A stretch of 64,000 nt of DNA from contig OX246739.1 of NCBI GenBank assembly GCA_945910005.1, positions 7,532,001-7,596,000 of the forward strand. The letters are read 5' to 3'. The translations under genes and the position numbers were made by a program. Source of the DNA: Isoperla grammatica. Lineage: Eukaryota > Arthropoda > Insecta > Plecoptera > Perlodidae. The notes beneath the pieces were generated by a model that was given only the letters and a program-made list of their open reading frames with translations, searched no databases and was not told where the DNA came from. Below are positions 50,290 to 62,978 of this stretch, in pieces; position 1 is the first letter of the stretch; each line of letters starts with the position of its first letter.

Positions 50290-51555
50290 GTTTGTGTTGT
50301 TTGGCATGGGCGGAATTTTTAGGTTGCTTTTGATTACTGGTGTGGTCTACCTTTGTGTTACCAAATACCTTACAATGTTACCTTTGATTGTCACATAAAA
50401 ATAAGTGCTTTTGTGGCCTTGTGAAGTCAGTGGGGATTGCCGGTGTTCCCTCCAGAAGCAATTGGAACTCTGCTCAGTGCATTCGCAACAATAAAGTAGT
50501 AATTACTAATTAATAAGTTAGTACGCAGTAGTACGCTGAAACATCATCTAATTCTAATTAGTGATTCAGCAAAGATGGTCGCGGATTAATCGAGCATCGG
50601 TTACAGTTGAATGAAGCGTAAGAATAATGGTTGGAGGCGTATTTTAAATTACGTTTGCTTTTCATCTAGAACAGATAAATCGCTGAGTTGGAGCATTGGC
50701 TTTGCTTTATTAGTTATTTATTTAAATTCTCTCTGTAAACGAACAAAATGTTTGCCATCCCACAATGGTACCGCATTGTGTATACTCTTCCCCGTAGATT
50801 CGTTCGGCTGCTGGGCGGGTTACAGTAGAACTGCATCAATGCTGACTACCAAAAAATGAAACTTCTCTGTCCCTTCTCTCTCTCTCTTTTTCAAGCATTC
50901 ATTCACTATGGTATTCGCCGATGGTTTTCAATACATTCGTAGACGTTTCTCTAAAGATAATGAAATTTCTAACAAAAGACAGATGCTTTCTTGAATACAA
51001 TAATACATTCAGAAAATATCCATTCAATATTTCATATTTTGCGAGCTGGATTTTCGGATAATTAACAAAGTTTTTTCTTGCTTGGGAATGTTTTTTCTTC
51101 CATGAGAAGAAAATACATTGTCAACGGAACTGGAAGTTTTTTTTATTAACGATAATCGAATTCAGTTTCACAATATTTTAAGCGTAGATATTTCTTCAAA
51201 CTCAGGACGACCTCTTTTAGTTAAAAGCTGATTAAATATTGACTCATGTGTGATGTAGTTATAATACTATAGAGTTATCTTGTGCGTAGCGTTTGTTTTA
51301 CGTGCGTGAGTGAACACGTTCGTTTGAACACACAGACAAACAAACAAAACGAGACAACACTGACTGAGCTCTGGTTGAATTCAGGTATATTATCTTTCCC
51401 TAAAGAGAATTGTATCATGAAAGGGAGTTTTGTGATTGACAGTTCGAAGCGTTATACTCATTGGAAGTGTGTAGCACGTCAATGGAGATGCTTAAGTGCT
51501 GCTCATTATTACACCGGGGGCTCGTGGGGATACGATGGCTGTCGATAAGTCACAC
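50290..51555. other. No gene seen
   Basis: ORFs at 50611-50859 and 51282-51548 are unrecognised. This stretch lies inside the presumed long 5' intron of the minus-strand gene. Confidence 0.35.
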
Positions 51556-51556
51556 G

Positions 51557-51560
<4 letters not shown>

Positions 51561-51645
<85 letters not shown>
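51561..51645. repeat. (CT)n microsatellite
   Basis: An uninterrupted run of about 42 CT dinucleotides. Confidence 0.98.
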
Positions 51646-51649
<4 letters not shown>

Positions 51650-52049
51650 TTCTGACAGCAGCCAGCATTTCGTTGTCTAATAAGGTTTGTCGATAAACTG
51701 AAACAGAAGTCCCTTGTATTTCGGTCGATGACAGTAACTACGTGAACAACACAGTAATACATCATGTATATAATAAACATAAACACATAGCAGGTAGTAA
51801 ATTAATAATAATCCACAAAAAACGAATTACGTATCCAACAACCTAACATATTTTATGCATATTCAGAGCTGCATTTCATTGCAATTATTAATACTTTGCT
51901 GCTGTTTCGCCATATCAATAATCACAATACTGAGTGGATAGTGCTGCCTCCCATGGATACTGTTACTTGCGATAAAGACATTGATTTAAGCAAATAATTG
52001 CAAATGCATAGTTTCTAGCCAGCTACTAAACTAGCTGACATGCTTGATT

Positions 52050-52285
52050 GTATAAGGACACTTCCCGTGCGAGGCTAGCGTGAGAGAACTGCATGTAAGC
52101 TTGGTTCCACCGGTTCCTCTGAGCGCGGGAGAAGACACTGCCTTGTTTAGTTGTCGGGAACACTTGTCGTCCAGTCTTTATACCAACACTATGTGAATCT
52201 AAACCTGTATTTCCTCGGGTTAATAAATGTTCGTATTGATAACTATTTCCACTATATTCTTCGTGCTTTTGTCCCTCTCGCCACA
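52050..52285. mobile_element. Possible solo LTR-like segment
   Basis: On the plus strand the segment has an AATAAA-type word (TTAATAAATGTTCGTATTG, about 52222), a GC-richer first half and a pyrimidine-rich end (TTCGTGCTTTTGTCCCTCTC), which resembles the R-U5 part of an LTR. A second segment at about 52436-52500 also has TAATAAACTGTTCGTAT followed by a similar tail. No paired LTR, primer-binding site or duplication was confirmed. Confidence 0.2.
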
Positions 52286-53702
52286 ACCCTTTTAGTTCGC
52301 TGATCTTCGGTCACAATCGTGGCCACGGTTCTACACAGTACGCCTCTAAAGTTCCCGTCTATAGTGGTTCAAGGGACCGCCCGTAGACTGTACTAAGCAC
52401 AAGTCAAATTCTTCTCTGTGGGACTTCAACTCTCCTAATAAACTGTTCGTATATAGAAACAAACAATACTTGCTCGAGTAGGGTCTATTCTTTGTTTCCT
52501 TACCATAGCTTACCCAATTAAAAACACATATTGCGTTTCCAGTTGTTTGCTTGAAAAACAAAATAAAGTAAACATACTTTAACCTAAAACATTTCCTTGG
52601 CTTGTTTACTTCTAACCATTCGTTTTTAACAATATTGTTGTTCCCATCTTCCTCGTAGAGTTGTTGTTTTTATAAGCGCTCCAAGTTCTAATGAGTCCTG
52701 TTCCACACAGGGAATGTGCATACATTCATTTATATCTCATTCAGCGCAATTGTTTCCTGGAATTACATTCAGTTAGAATAATTTCATAGAAATGCTTTTC
52801 TTTGCATAACAATAACGTAGCATTCGTTTACGTGTAGTGCAATCTTGTGTGTATTTGACACAAATTGGGAAATGCCTACAATATTATGACACACTTAAAA
52901 ACACAATTCATAACAGTTACAAAGAAAATAATACAAGGGCACTGTGAACCGCAGATTAATAGTACGGGTAAATCACGACTGATGCTGCAATCGCTTTATA
53001 ATTTGTATTTTGTAGTAAGGAACGTTTTGATGCCAGAGAGGGAAAGGCCAGTTAGGAAGAATGAGAACTCCCACTAAGAATAGATTGAATAGCAACACGC
53101 TCGCCCGAAGAATTTTCATTGCCTTAGAAGATAGTCCATAATAAAGTGGATGCAGTGAAAATAATTTCCAACGAAAGCCAACTGCCTTTTTGCCGACAGG
53201 CCAATTCAAACTTTTAGAATGAAGAAAATCAAGAAACACTTTCATGAACTTGTAATGTTGGAATCTTGCTTTATTCTTCCCCAAAAAAACTGTTTCATTC
53301 AAACCAAAAAGTCTCTCTTTGCTTCATTTTATCTACATTAGTATTAATTTACGTTCAAGTCACGCGTTGGAAATGGCTGGAAAGGAACTAGCTGCATCAG
53401 AATTGCTGTGTTCACAGAAGTTGAACAATTTTACACAATCTCATCTCCAGAAGTCAATGGGGAACGTCTGAACGAAGAAGCATGTGTGTACTTCAATCTA
53501 GGAATCTCCAGGACCCACTCAACCATACAGTAGCATCTCCCCCCCCCCCCCCCACATCGCACCCAATGTTTCTAGCTTCATATTAGTGGGGGTGTGGTCT
53601 TCGAGGCTAACGAAGACCGACCATAGTGAGCAATACGCCCGGATGAATGAATAGTTGTTGTACCCACTATTCCAAGCTATGTCAATCAAATAATCTATGA
53701 CC

Positions 53703-53783
53703 TCAAAATATACTAGATGCATTCTGGTGGAGAGAAAATAAACTATTGAGTTTATCTGTAAATTGTTCATTCTTGTTGTTCGG
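53703..53783 (+). repeat. Dispersed repeat family, copy 3 (truncated)
   Basis: Matches copies 1 and 2 from ACTAGATGCATTCTGGTGG through AAACTATT and TTCTTGTTGTT, then diverges; the 3' part with the AGCAGCGCT word is missing. Confidence 0.65.
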
Positions 53784-56700
53784 TCTGGCTACCGTTCTCA
53801 GTGCCAATTGATGTGGAGTTTTTCCTACTCAGTATACTACCCATGGAAAACCCTAGATAATCGAGATGCATATTGCCTGTGGTACAAAAACTAAACTTAC
53901 ATGATAGTAAAATATTATTCTTATGCACGATGTTATTAGTTGTTTTTATCCACACCCTGTAGCGAGCAGATTTAATACAAGAACACTTCCTCCCAAGTTA
54001 AAATATGATTGCATCTTTTTATGGAAAAAGCGTTCACGATTGATTCATTCATTCACGTATAAAAAGTCATCACATATGAATGTTATTCAAATTGAACTGT
54101 TTTTAATTTGCTGTGCTCGCACAAATGTGTTTTTGCTCCTGTCATGTCGAGTGCAAAGACGGCACTCTCGTGTACATGTCTGGTTTACAGTCGCCAACTT
54201 ACACCACAATATTACCGGAACAAATAACCCAAGCTATTAGCGATGGTAGCGTATTGCAAGACCCTTAATAACTGCACCGCACTGAGAAGGTGGATGTATT
54301 CCTGTCAGGAGAAGGGGAGGGGGAGGGGAAGCTTCTAATCAGGATAATGAGGAGCTCGTCTACACAGACAAATCAAATTAGATGTGAACTAAAACAGTAA
54401 CGAATAATACCCGGCCGCCTGAGGGGCTGTCGTTTAGTACATCGTCACGTAAATCGTTAATCGTAATCGTTACGAGGTAATTAAAACAGGGGTAAGCGGG
54501 GTAGGTGTTTGTATGATATGGTATTCAGACGTGTGCCTCGCCTTAAAGTCTCTGTTTGAATCCAATCATTCAAAAGTGGTAACTGAAAGACCTACGAAAC
54601 AATTTTCATTTTGTAAAGTAATTTGCCTGTTTTTTACATGTTTGTTTTGTGTTTTCCATAACCACTGTTTCAAAACTGTCATGGTGGCACCGTTTTCATT
54701 ACAAAGCGACAAACCATGCGTAGCGTTGAAGTTCCACGTTGTTTGGAGTCTCCTGTACAATGAGATAAGTGCTGAAGTGCTGAAGTGTGGACAAGTACGG
54801 TCCCTACAACACTAACAACGTCATTGAGTTTGTGTTAGAGCGAGGTGCTTCAATCTATGGGAGGGACTCTAGTAGGTAGCCTAACGACGGATTAACGCAA
54901 ACGAGTAGTAATTAAGAACACTGTTCACGACACTATAAATACATACTGTATGCAACGAGCTGGAGTAAAGGTGATGTATTTGAATTGTTAATACTACAAT
55001 GGCGCAGAGAATGAGGTTATTTAACAATATTGTCCTTCAACACTGTATAGTGTATGGTGTTTTTATCTAGATACATGCAAGGATATTTCTTGAAGTCCAG
55101 TGACAACTCATCATTGCATTGACTGATAGTGACAGTGATACAGCTTTGACTGCACAAATACCCATAATGCAATGTTTCGACTAGTTCAATAATCTTGTCA
55201 CTTATGTAAGCCAGTGCTAATAGAATTTACACGGGTGTTTGCATTGAATATTGGAATATTACCAACTAAAGGAAACGTGGTAAATAGGTAGGCCTATGCA
55301 GTATGCACTCTGGGGTCCGATCGGAAGGTCATATGCAAACCCAATGTTATAGATTCAACTATTCGATATTGACGTAGCCGAATATGATAGCTACAACTGA
55401 AAGTCAAAATGAAACCTTGAGATTCAAACCATCAAAATATGAATAACTGTACTACTCAGTATTCACCGTCTACAAGAAGGATTGATTGATTTAATCATGT
55501 AAATCGCATTTCAAACCAACATGACGAGGACTCAATGGAAATATATAGATATGATCCAAACATATTCTCAACCAAGAATCAAGTTTCCATCAGACGGAGG
55601 AATGGTTCTGTGGGTATTCTCGCTGTTGGTATAAACATTCTGCAAGAAATCGAATCAGAAAACTGGGATGCACTTGAGAAAGTATGAAACATTTGAGAAA
55701 ACATTAGAATTTGTCAACAGAACACAATATATTTGTCACCAAATGTGGATCTCATCAATTATTTTGATAGCGAAGTGCCCTGTCCTGCAGAATCTAAATA
55801 AATAAGTGATCACTAAGTGTAATTCACATTTTGTTTAAATCAAGCATGTAGCTGAAATGCAGGACTTGTGCATCATTTTAATAGACAATACTTGAAACGA
55901 TTTTCTTTTTAATATCTTGGTAACACGGTTTACCTGTAGTTTCGTTAGAGATGATGGATTTTAATTAATCTGAAAGGTATCTAATATGAATATAAAACGA
56001 TCTATTCGTATGGAAGTCCAGAAAAAAATACAAATTGTATTTCATCCCATTTTCTTGAAAGTTCTTATCTTTGATGTTGGATTTAGGCGAATAAACTTGT
56101 TTTCATTGTGGCAATAGTTTTCACCTCCTTTAAGAGGCAATCTGTCAGCCAACTGATATGGTTTTGATTTCCAAAATTTGAAGTCAGAATATTAGAGGAC
56201 GCTTGAGGCGATAAAACGCAGGCCTTGGTATAGCCCCACCTCCACCTCCATCATGCCTACTATCGTCTGCAGTTTAAATGAAAGCTGGTGACTTTCATCC
56301 CTCAGCGGAGTTAAAGTCGGAACTGTAGAGAGTAATCGAACCCTTAATGCATGAGAAATGGGCATTTAGCTAGGCAGGACCTCATGGTAAAGGTTTCAAC
56401 GTAGCAGGCAAACATCAGAAGCAAAAAGCTTATCAAGTGCTCCACCTAAGCATCTGCCAGAAAGCTTTCACTGCGTCACGAAAGAAATATTACTACTTGT
56501 GCACTATACCGTTCTCATTTAGTATTCTCTATTGCGTCACATCAAGAAATGGAAAATATATTTTCTTCACTTGCAACATACAAACGAACACAGCATATAT
56601 TAAATACATTTTGCCCGTTTAACATAGTACGTGTAAGTGTAGCTAGTACAAACATAAAATGGTATATGAAATATCTGTTGAAGATAAATAAAATTCTTCA

Positions 56701-56940
56701 CTTTTGAATCTGAAATTAAATCTCTTAAATAACTCTTTAGCCATATTTCATCCAATAAACGAATTAGATATCATGCGCATTTACTCCGAATACAATTTTT
56801 ATATCCACATGTCAGCAAAAACAAAACTATAATAATTTTTAATATACCTAGTGAAAATGCGTACCGGTATAAGAATAGTTATTTGTTCTGGTTTCAGTAC
56901 AACAATAATAAGTGTAATCGTTGTGTCTATCCTATAATAT
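53784..56940. other. No gene seen
   Basis: Intergenic-like or intronic sequence in the presumed 5' intron of the minus-strand gene. ORFs at 53923-54240, 54513-54815 and 56437-56622 have no motif. Confidence 0.4.
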
Positions 56941-56945
56941 AATGT

Positions 56946-57013
56946 TGAAAATTGTGAAATGTAAATTGATAATGTAAATTGTTAATGTAAGTGTTAATGT
57001 AAATTGTGAAAGG
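56946..57013. repeat. Short AATTGTTAATGTAA-type tandem
   Basis: Four or five imperfect copies of a 12-15 base unit built from AATGTAAATTG and TTAATGTAA. Confidence 0.7.
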
Positions 57014-57042
57014 GTATTTTCAAATAATAAAAACAATCTTAC

Positions 57043-57133
57043 CTTCCCAACAAAATCAAGCGCTAACCCGTGGAGAATAAACCAAACACCAACTGTTGTG
57101 TGCAGTCAACACTCAACTGTACAAACTGCATCT
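57043..57133 (-). other. Candidate non-coding first exon
   Basis: Runs from the predicted initiator near 57133 to a strong donor GGGAAG/GTAAGA (GT at 57042-57041). The only ATG (57131) opens a 22-codon frame, so the exon is mainly 5' UTR. The nearest minus-strand exon with a 3' splice site before an ATG is at 49410, which makes a 7.6 kb first intron likely. The join is inferred. Confidence 0.4.
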
Positions 57134-57165
57134 GATCTGTCACCACCTGCAGCGGTTATATTTAA
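57120..57165 (-). promoter_or_regulatory. Core promoter (TATA plus TCAG/GCAGT), minus strand
   Basis: TTAAATATAACC carries a TATA word whose T is at 57160. ATCAGATG has its A at 57133 (27 bases) and TGCAGTTTG has its A at 57127 (33 bases). Both spacings suit TATA-dependent initiation. Confidence 0.4.
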
Positions 57166-57501
57166 CCACCGAGGCTGTCTAGCAAATTGCATTTGACGGA
57201 TTTAAATTCATGTATTCATTGAGCTATCACATTTTCCAACTCTTCACAAACAGACTTTATTCAAACATAAAATAATGAATTTATTTCTGCCAGTGTTGTA
57301 TTGGGTAAGTTCTCCCCAAACAAAATTAAATATGCGGTTGCTTAAAAAAGGATCTTTTTGCGTTCCTAGGATATTAAAAGTTTGTTTGGGGAAAAATAAT
57401 GGGATATAAATTTAAGTGGCGTTTTTAAACCGCGTACCGTCTCGTTTGAGCTAGATCATGACTGTAGCACCGTCACTAAATGACATTGACATCCTCTTTA
57501 A

Positions 57502-58231
57502 CCCTTTCATGGGCAATTTTATTTGTACTACAAAATATAAGTTTACATAGCTGTTTGAAGTTGTAATATTATTTAATACATATTTCCACCAAAAAAAAAA
57601 AAAAAATCGCATACAATAAACAATAATGAGGTGGGTATTTTTCTTCCCACTGCACACTGGATAGTGTTTTTAAAAAGTCACATTTTCACTAACTGCACTG
57701 ATTTTTCCTGATATTATCATGTATAAAGTTCCGTCCACCCCTAAAACAATCATACAAAAGTAATTAGTTACAGTATACAAGTTCCAAGCACAAATTTACA
57801 TATTTTAGATACAAAACCTACAAAAGTTAGCAATCAGGCATGGGCACTGGGTGAAATATTACCCAACTTTGTAACAAAGTACACCTTTGTACAATATGTG
57901 ATAAATGAGTTTGAAAATGTCACTAATCATATTCTAGAATACTTATATTTGATATATTTACATCTCGCTTGGAGAAATCCTCCTCGGGTTTTCACTTTAC
58001 GCACTTATTCTTCAGAATTTTTTTTGTTGTCACAAAACACAGTCAGCTGTCAAGCCAAAACGCTATACGAACTGCAGTTATCGGCCTAAAGACATGTACC
58101 AATTTTTTTAAGTGATTTCCACGCGCTCCGCTAGGTAGCAGCACGATCCGAAACTGGGAAATTATCTTCCCAACGCCCAGAAGCGAACTTATAATGGGTG
58201 GGAAGAAATCTTCCCACCGCCTACGAAAGGG
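57502..58231. mobile_element. 730-bp non-autonomous piggyBac-like element
   Basis: The termini CCCTTTCATGGGC and GCCTACGAAAGGG form an imperfect inverted repeat beginning CCCTTT. Both are flanked by TTAA (57498-57501 and 58232-58235), the target duplication typical of piggyBac elements. Sub-terminal GTGGGAAGAAATCTTCCCAC is a further palindrome, echoed inside the left end as TTCTTCCCACTGC. No transposase-length ORF remains. Confidence 0.8.
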
Positions 58232-58235
58232 TTAA

Positions 58236-59068
58236 AAAATCTGCTGTTCGATATATTGGGAGCAGCTCTAGTGTAGGCCTACTCTGGAGTACACTCTCGA
58301 ACATAACGGGTCGCTAGGACTGTGTAGGTAGTGCCAACATTTGCAATTATTCTAGAACACGGAGTACATTTTGATCTTGAAAATAGATTTTGACGTGAAG
58401 ATTCAAAATATAATCAACCTACATAACGTCATATTTACGTTCTAAGATCGCATTTGATATTTCGATAAGTGTGAAATAAGAAAGACTTCCTTCCAGAGAG
58501 ACGGAGAGAGTTCTTCCTATATCGAGTCCATTGTGTTGTGTTGCGAAGTGTATTCTAAACCACCCTCAAGTGTGAAGGACCACGCACGTTCACAAACACC
58601 GACTGTCAATCATTCGATGCGTGTTTGCATTATTTAGTATTATTTACAGAGATGGTTTGGACACATGGGAAGAATTCTTTAGGAGACACTGACAAAAAAA
58701 ATAAATGTTGGAGAGTTTGAAAGTAAAAATGGAATGTGAAGTAGATCAGGAAAATCGTGGCCTAAGCCGATCCAAAGAAAATACGCGAAGCAATGTGAAT
58801 GTGGAAAATAGATTCACGAATGTTCAGTCATTGTGCAGCTATAACCGCGCAGAGAATTATTTCTGACTTCTGACAATTGATATTGCTATATTTAATACTG
58901 TAAAATGATGTTGAGGATACAATAACAATGTTGAAAGAAATTATCTACCCCGAGTGTCTAAAATAATAAATCTGAATTTGAAAATTGGTTGGAATGTTTT
59001 AAGTGGTTTGCACAATCGTGAACATCACTTACTTTGATATCCTCGCGCTTCTGCATTCATTAGCGGGG
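58236..59068. other. No gene seen
   Basis: No ORF of note and no element ends recognised. Confidence 0.4.
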
Positions 59069-59070
59069 TG

Positions 59071-59490
59071 AAGAATGCATTGAAACCAGCTCGTGTAGCC
59101 GTGTGAAGCATGCATTGAAACTAGCTCGTGTAGCCGTGTGAAGCATGCATTGATACTAACTCGTGTAGCCGTGTGAAGCATGCATTGAAACTAGCTCGTG
59201 TAGCCGTGTGAAGCATGCATTGATACTAACTCGTGTAGCCGTGTGAAGCATGCATTGAAACTAGCTCGTGTAGCCGTGTGAAGCATGCACTGATAGTCGT
59301 GTAGCCGTGTGAAGCATGCATTGAAACTAGCCGTGTAAAGCATGCATTGATACTAACTCGTGTAGCCGTGTGAAGCATGCATTGAAACTAGCCGTGTAAA
59401 GCATGCATTGTTACTAACTCGTGGAGCCGTGTGAAGCATGCATTGATACTAACTCGTGTAGCCGTGTGAAGTATGCATTGGAACTAACTT
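59071..59490. repeat. 35-bp minisatellite, about 13 copies
   Basis: A unit GTGTGAAGCATGCATTGAAA plus CTAGCTCGTGTAGCC is repeated about 13 times. GAAACTAGC and GATACTAAC variants alternate, giving a 70-bp dimer. Several units lack the CTCGTGTA part (about 27 bp). Confidence 0.93.
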
Positions 59491-59494
59491 GTAT

Positions 59495-61580
59495 AATAAG
59501 AGTGCTCGGAGGGAAATCAGAAAGTTCTACTAATGCACTTAATTTGTGTGCTGTCATCACATAATTATCGCACTCGCTGCAGTTGAGCGAGGCACGATAA
59601 TTAAATCATAAATTGCAAAAGCTTTACTTGAGAATTAAGGAAATGATATGTAATCAGCTGAAAATATCAGATGTAAAACTGAGATGAAGATTTTATTACA
59701 TACATTGAGATTAAATATTTGTTGAGCTCAAGTCTCATGTTGCTAATGAGCTACTAACGACAAACTACGTCATAAATCTATTTTTAAAATAAAAGGGAAA
59801 TGATAAAGTTGATGTTTTTGGAAAAGAACTAGCAATGACATACATAAGGATTAAGCACAAATGCTTCAGCTTTTTGTTGAATCAAAATCGCTTCGTTGTT
59901 TAGTTTGCTTCGACAGTTTATTGACTGAATTATTATCTTTCACGGTAGGTAATAATTATTTACCGAATATAAATTATATAATTTATTTGTACGTTTGTTC
60001 TATCACTTTATTTCCTTGCTCAAACCTACGTCAACTTTAAAACGATATACTTTGTTGTTGTTTCTTGTTGTTGTTGTTCTTAGGATGGAGTTGTGATGGA
60101 TAGGTCTCCATTGATTATCCGAGATTGTTATGCACTGTGGTTTTATTCAGCCATGCCATTCTCAAACTACAAGATCAGCCTCGGGGACCGGAAGTACAAC
60201 TCAACTCAAGTACAGTCTTGTTGTTGTGGTTGTTGTAGATATAAAATACATATATATAACATACTTGAACCGGAGTTTTACAAAATTCCAAATTCCAAAA
60301 CTGAATCGGGTGATTATTTGCAATTAAAAGACAAGCCGCTTCAAGTTTAGGTTTAATTAACGATATAACTTGCTCTGAACCCGTACGACTAATTCCATCC
60401 TCATGCACGCTATAAGAAACCGCATAATAATGCTTAATGATATTATACTTTTCTGAACTAATTTTGGGTAAACCACAATTTCAGAATATTCAAATCGAAT
60501 GGTTAAATATTAAACTCGTTAACCAGAAAAACCAATTAAAATTTCAAAATAAACTTACCGGTTGGTCAAAAGTGATATATCGTTTTAAATTAAAATATTG
60601 AGTTTATTTGAATACTGTGGTTTGCGTCTCTTTGTATGCAGTGACGTATAACACATACAGATTGAACAAACTCCGCTTTACATCAATCAATACTCATAGA
60701 GATCCAACTCCCAATGGGCGGAATATCAGAGGTTCGAGAGCAAACGATGCCTCTGCTAGAGTCCTCTCTCATTCTCAACATAGGTGCGATTATACCAAAT
60801 CATTATCATATACAGTAAACGGGAACAGAATTCTTAATTCTGGCCTCTGGGAATAAAGTGTTAAACTACTATTAAGTTAAAAACGTTTTACAATAATTTG
60901 TTGATTCTATTGTAAACTTTCACAAATTGAATGTTTGAAGACATAATTTTTTCGAATAGACACCTATTTTTTAATAAAATGTATAACCTTACGTTTCGGG
61001 TATTCGCGATTGCAGAGCTTAGATACGCTTCCTAGCGGGAAAACTTGTCTCTGGAGCATCTTGTGCAGATTATACGTTATTGCACTTGTTTGTAAAGAAA
61101 GACCACCACAAGTACTTTGTTAGTCCGTGACTTCATGATAATTCGTCCTGAGAGAGCGAATGGATACACATAGCAATTTTTAAAATAATTTTTCTAATAA
61201 AATGTAAAAGAGAATAATTGTGAACATTTCTTTACCGCGGACGGATGAAACGAAAACAGCACACGCAAATACATGACGCCATAAGAAACATGAATCACAT
61301 CTAGAAACAGGATGCAGTCATGACTTGCATGAAGATTAAGATACCATGTATTCTAGTGGCTGATGGAAGCTGAGCCGTCAGCAGAAACACGAAATATAGT
61401 ATCAAATAAAACATTTGGACAGCGGTTGCCACAGATTTAAAACTCGATTTCCGTTATGTCTTGCAAGACAAGCCCAGGTTGTCTGTCTGTCACAGATGGG
61501 ACTTTCACCGCCTCCTTGTTCGGCTTTTAGTAGACGCCTGTTGAACGTAGACGCACTTGGAATACCTAGCGTCGACGGGA
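59495..61580. other. No gene; (TTG)n microsatellite inside
   Basis: A (TTG)n tract at about 60051-60083 ends in CTTAG, an acceptor-like sequence, but the ORF after it (60093-60350) has no recognisable domain. ORF 60608-60856 is also unrecognised. Confidence 0.35.
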
Positions 61581-61584
61581 TCTA

Positions 61585-61735
61585 GACGGTTCAATGTTCC
61601 GTTCAATGTTCCTTAAATTCAAGGACAAAAAAGCATCAACATATTCATAAATAATAAAACACAACAATACTCTACTCTATGTGAAGTTTTTTTGTTCTTG
61701 AATTCAAGGAACATTGAGCGGAACATTGAACCGTC
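61585..61735. mobile_element. 151-bp MITE with TA duplication (Tc1/mariner-like)
   Basis: Terminal inverted repeats of about 48 bases begin GACGGTTCAATGTTCC and are imperfect further in. TA flanks both ends (61583-61584, 61736-61737), as in Tc1/mariner-type insertions. Each arm contains a doubled TTCAATGTTCC word. Confidence 0.75.
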
Positions 61736-61749
61736 TAAATTATGGCATC

Positions 61750-62004
61750 TTATCTCATAGACTCTGCATTAGTTCGATACAAGTAAGTTGGGTAGTGTGT
61801 TAAGAGTTGCCGTACACGGAATAAGCAATGATCTTCAATTAAACCCAATACACGAAAATATACAATCGTAAAAATTATGTAAGGTTTGCTTCCTGGTTCG
61901 TATTGGGGTTTATGTACTTCTGAAAGTGACAAACCGATCGATATGACACTGGTTGGAGTCGTCATAACAACGAGGCATAGAATAAATTGTGTAATGGCTT
62001 TCAT
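61750..62004 (-). CDS. Candidate signal-peptide ORF, unidentified
   Basis: The minus-strand frame of 84 codons starts MKAITQFILCLVVMTTPTSV and then IS, a good signal-peptide shape with a small-residue cleavage region, followed by IGLSLSEVHKPQYEPGSK. The C-terminal part has no domain or cysteine pattern. No strong donor is seen soon after the signal peptide and no TATA/initiator pair upstream. The opposite strand is also open (61886-62125), so caution is needed. Confidence 0.22.
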   Translation of the reverse strand: MKAITQFILCLVVMTTPTSVISIGLSLSEVHKPQYEPGSKPYIIFTIVYFRVLGLIEDHCLFRVRQLLTHYPTYLYRTNAESMR

Positions 62005-62978
62005 TGTAAATCAGTTCTGTTTACTTATAGACAATATAAATACAAATATGTTGTTGACACAATATGTGATATTTCCAATACGGTTGGGATCAGAAAAAGG
62101 TCCTGTGAGTCCAGGTAAAAACTAAGCCAATTCACCAGATTTGGGGTTTTATTGAAGTTCATAATATTTAGGTCAAGTTTAAAAAGGAGTGGTCAGGGAA
62201 CCATTCATCGAGTGTACCAGCGTGTTTCAGGTATTCGAATGTGGCTTGGAGACTGTTTTCATATTCGAGTTGTTAAATTGCAACGCAAAACACTTCCAAC
62301 GACTCAAATACTTCAAGTGTGATTAACAACACAAACATGTAAAATACTTCATTTCTTTTGATATGAAAGTCAAAATACGTCGATGCGACGTCGCGAAATG
62401 ATGTGAGTCGTTTACATATCTCGATACATAATGCATCGACTCTGTCGCGAGATCGACACCGACAGCGCTGCCTCGCTCCCTCTCGACAATCTGAATGTTT
62501 CACTTTACGATCTCGTACATAAGAAAGAGAACCATGCGCCAAAACATCGTGAAACATTGAGGCGGTTTATGACGGCCACAATGGTGTTCTGAATGGAACG
62601 ACGCTATAGCGTCTTCCCGAGGGTTCGCTTGTCTCGTTTCGTTCATTTAGGGGAATACACCGTGAAATGAATAAGAAATAAAGCCGCGTGTGACGGCCAT
62701 AATTTAAACTAGTCCAGGGTTTTGGGAACGACAACATAAATACACACACTCACACAAATAACGGCCACGTAAGAAAGAACGCTTGCGTCACAATGTAAGG
62801 GGGTGGGGGGGACCTTATATGTGCCGTACTCTGCACTCTGAACAATCGATGTAGGTGTGATGTAGGTCTATATATCCACAAGCTTATTTCAGCTCGCGTG
62901 CAGCACGATCTACTATTTTATATCTTGAGAAAGCTCCGCCTTTCGCTGTGTTAAGCCCGTGATTTGCGAGTTGTGGCA

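Noticed and set aside
51461..51786. ORFs with LS or RE repeats
   Set aside because: They are translations of the (CT)n microsatellite.
57263..57303. MNLFLPVLYW/GTAAGT as a divergent first exon
   Set aside because: The donor is strong, but ten residues in AT-rich DNA with no TATA pair and no second exon are too little.
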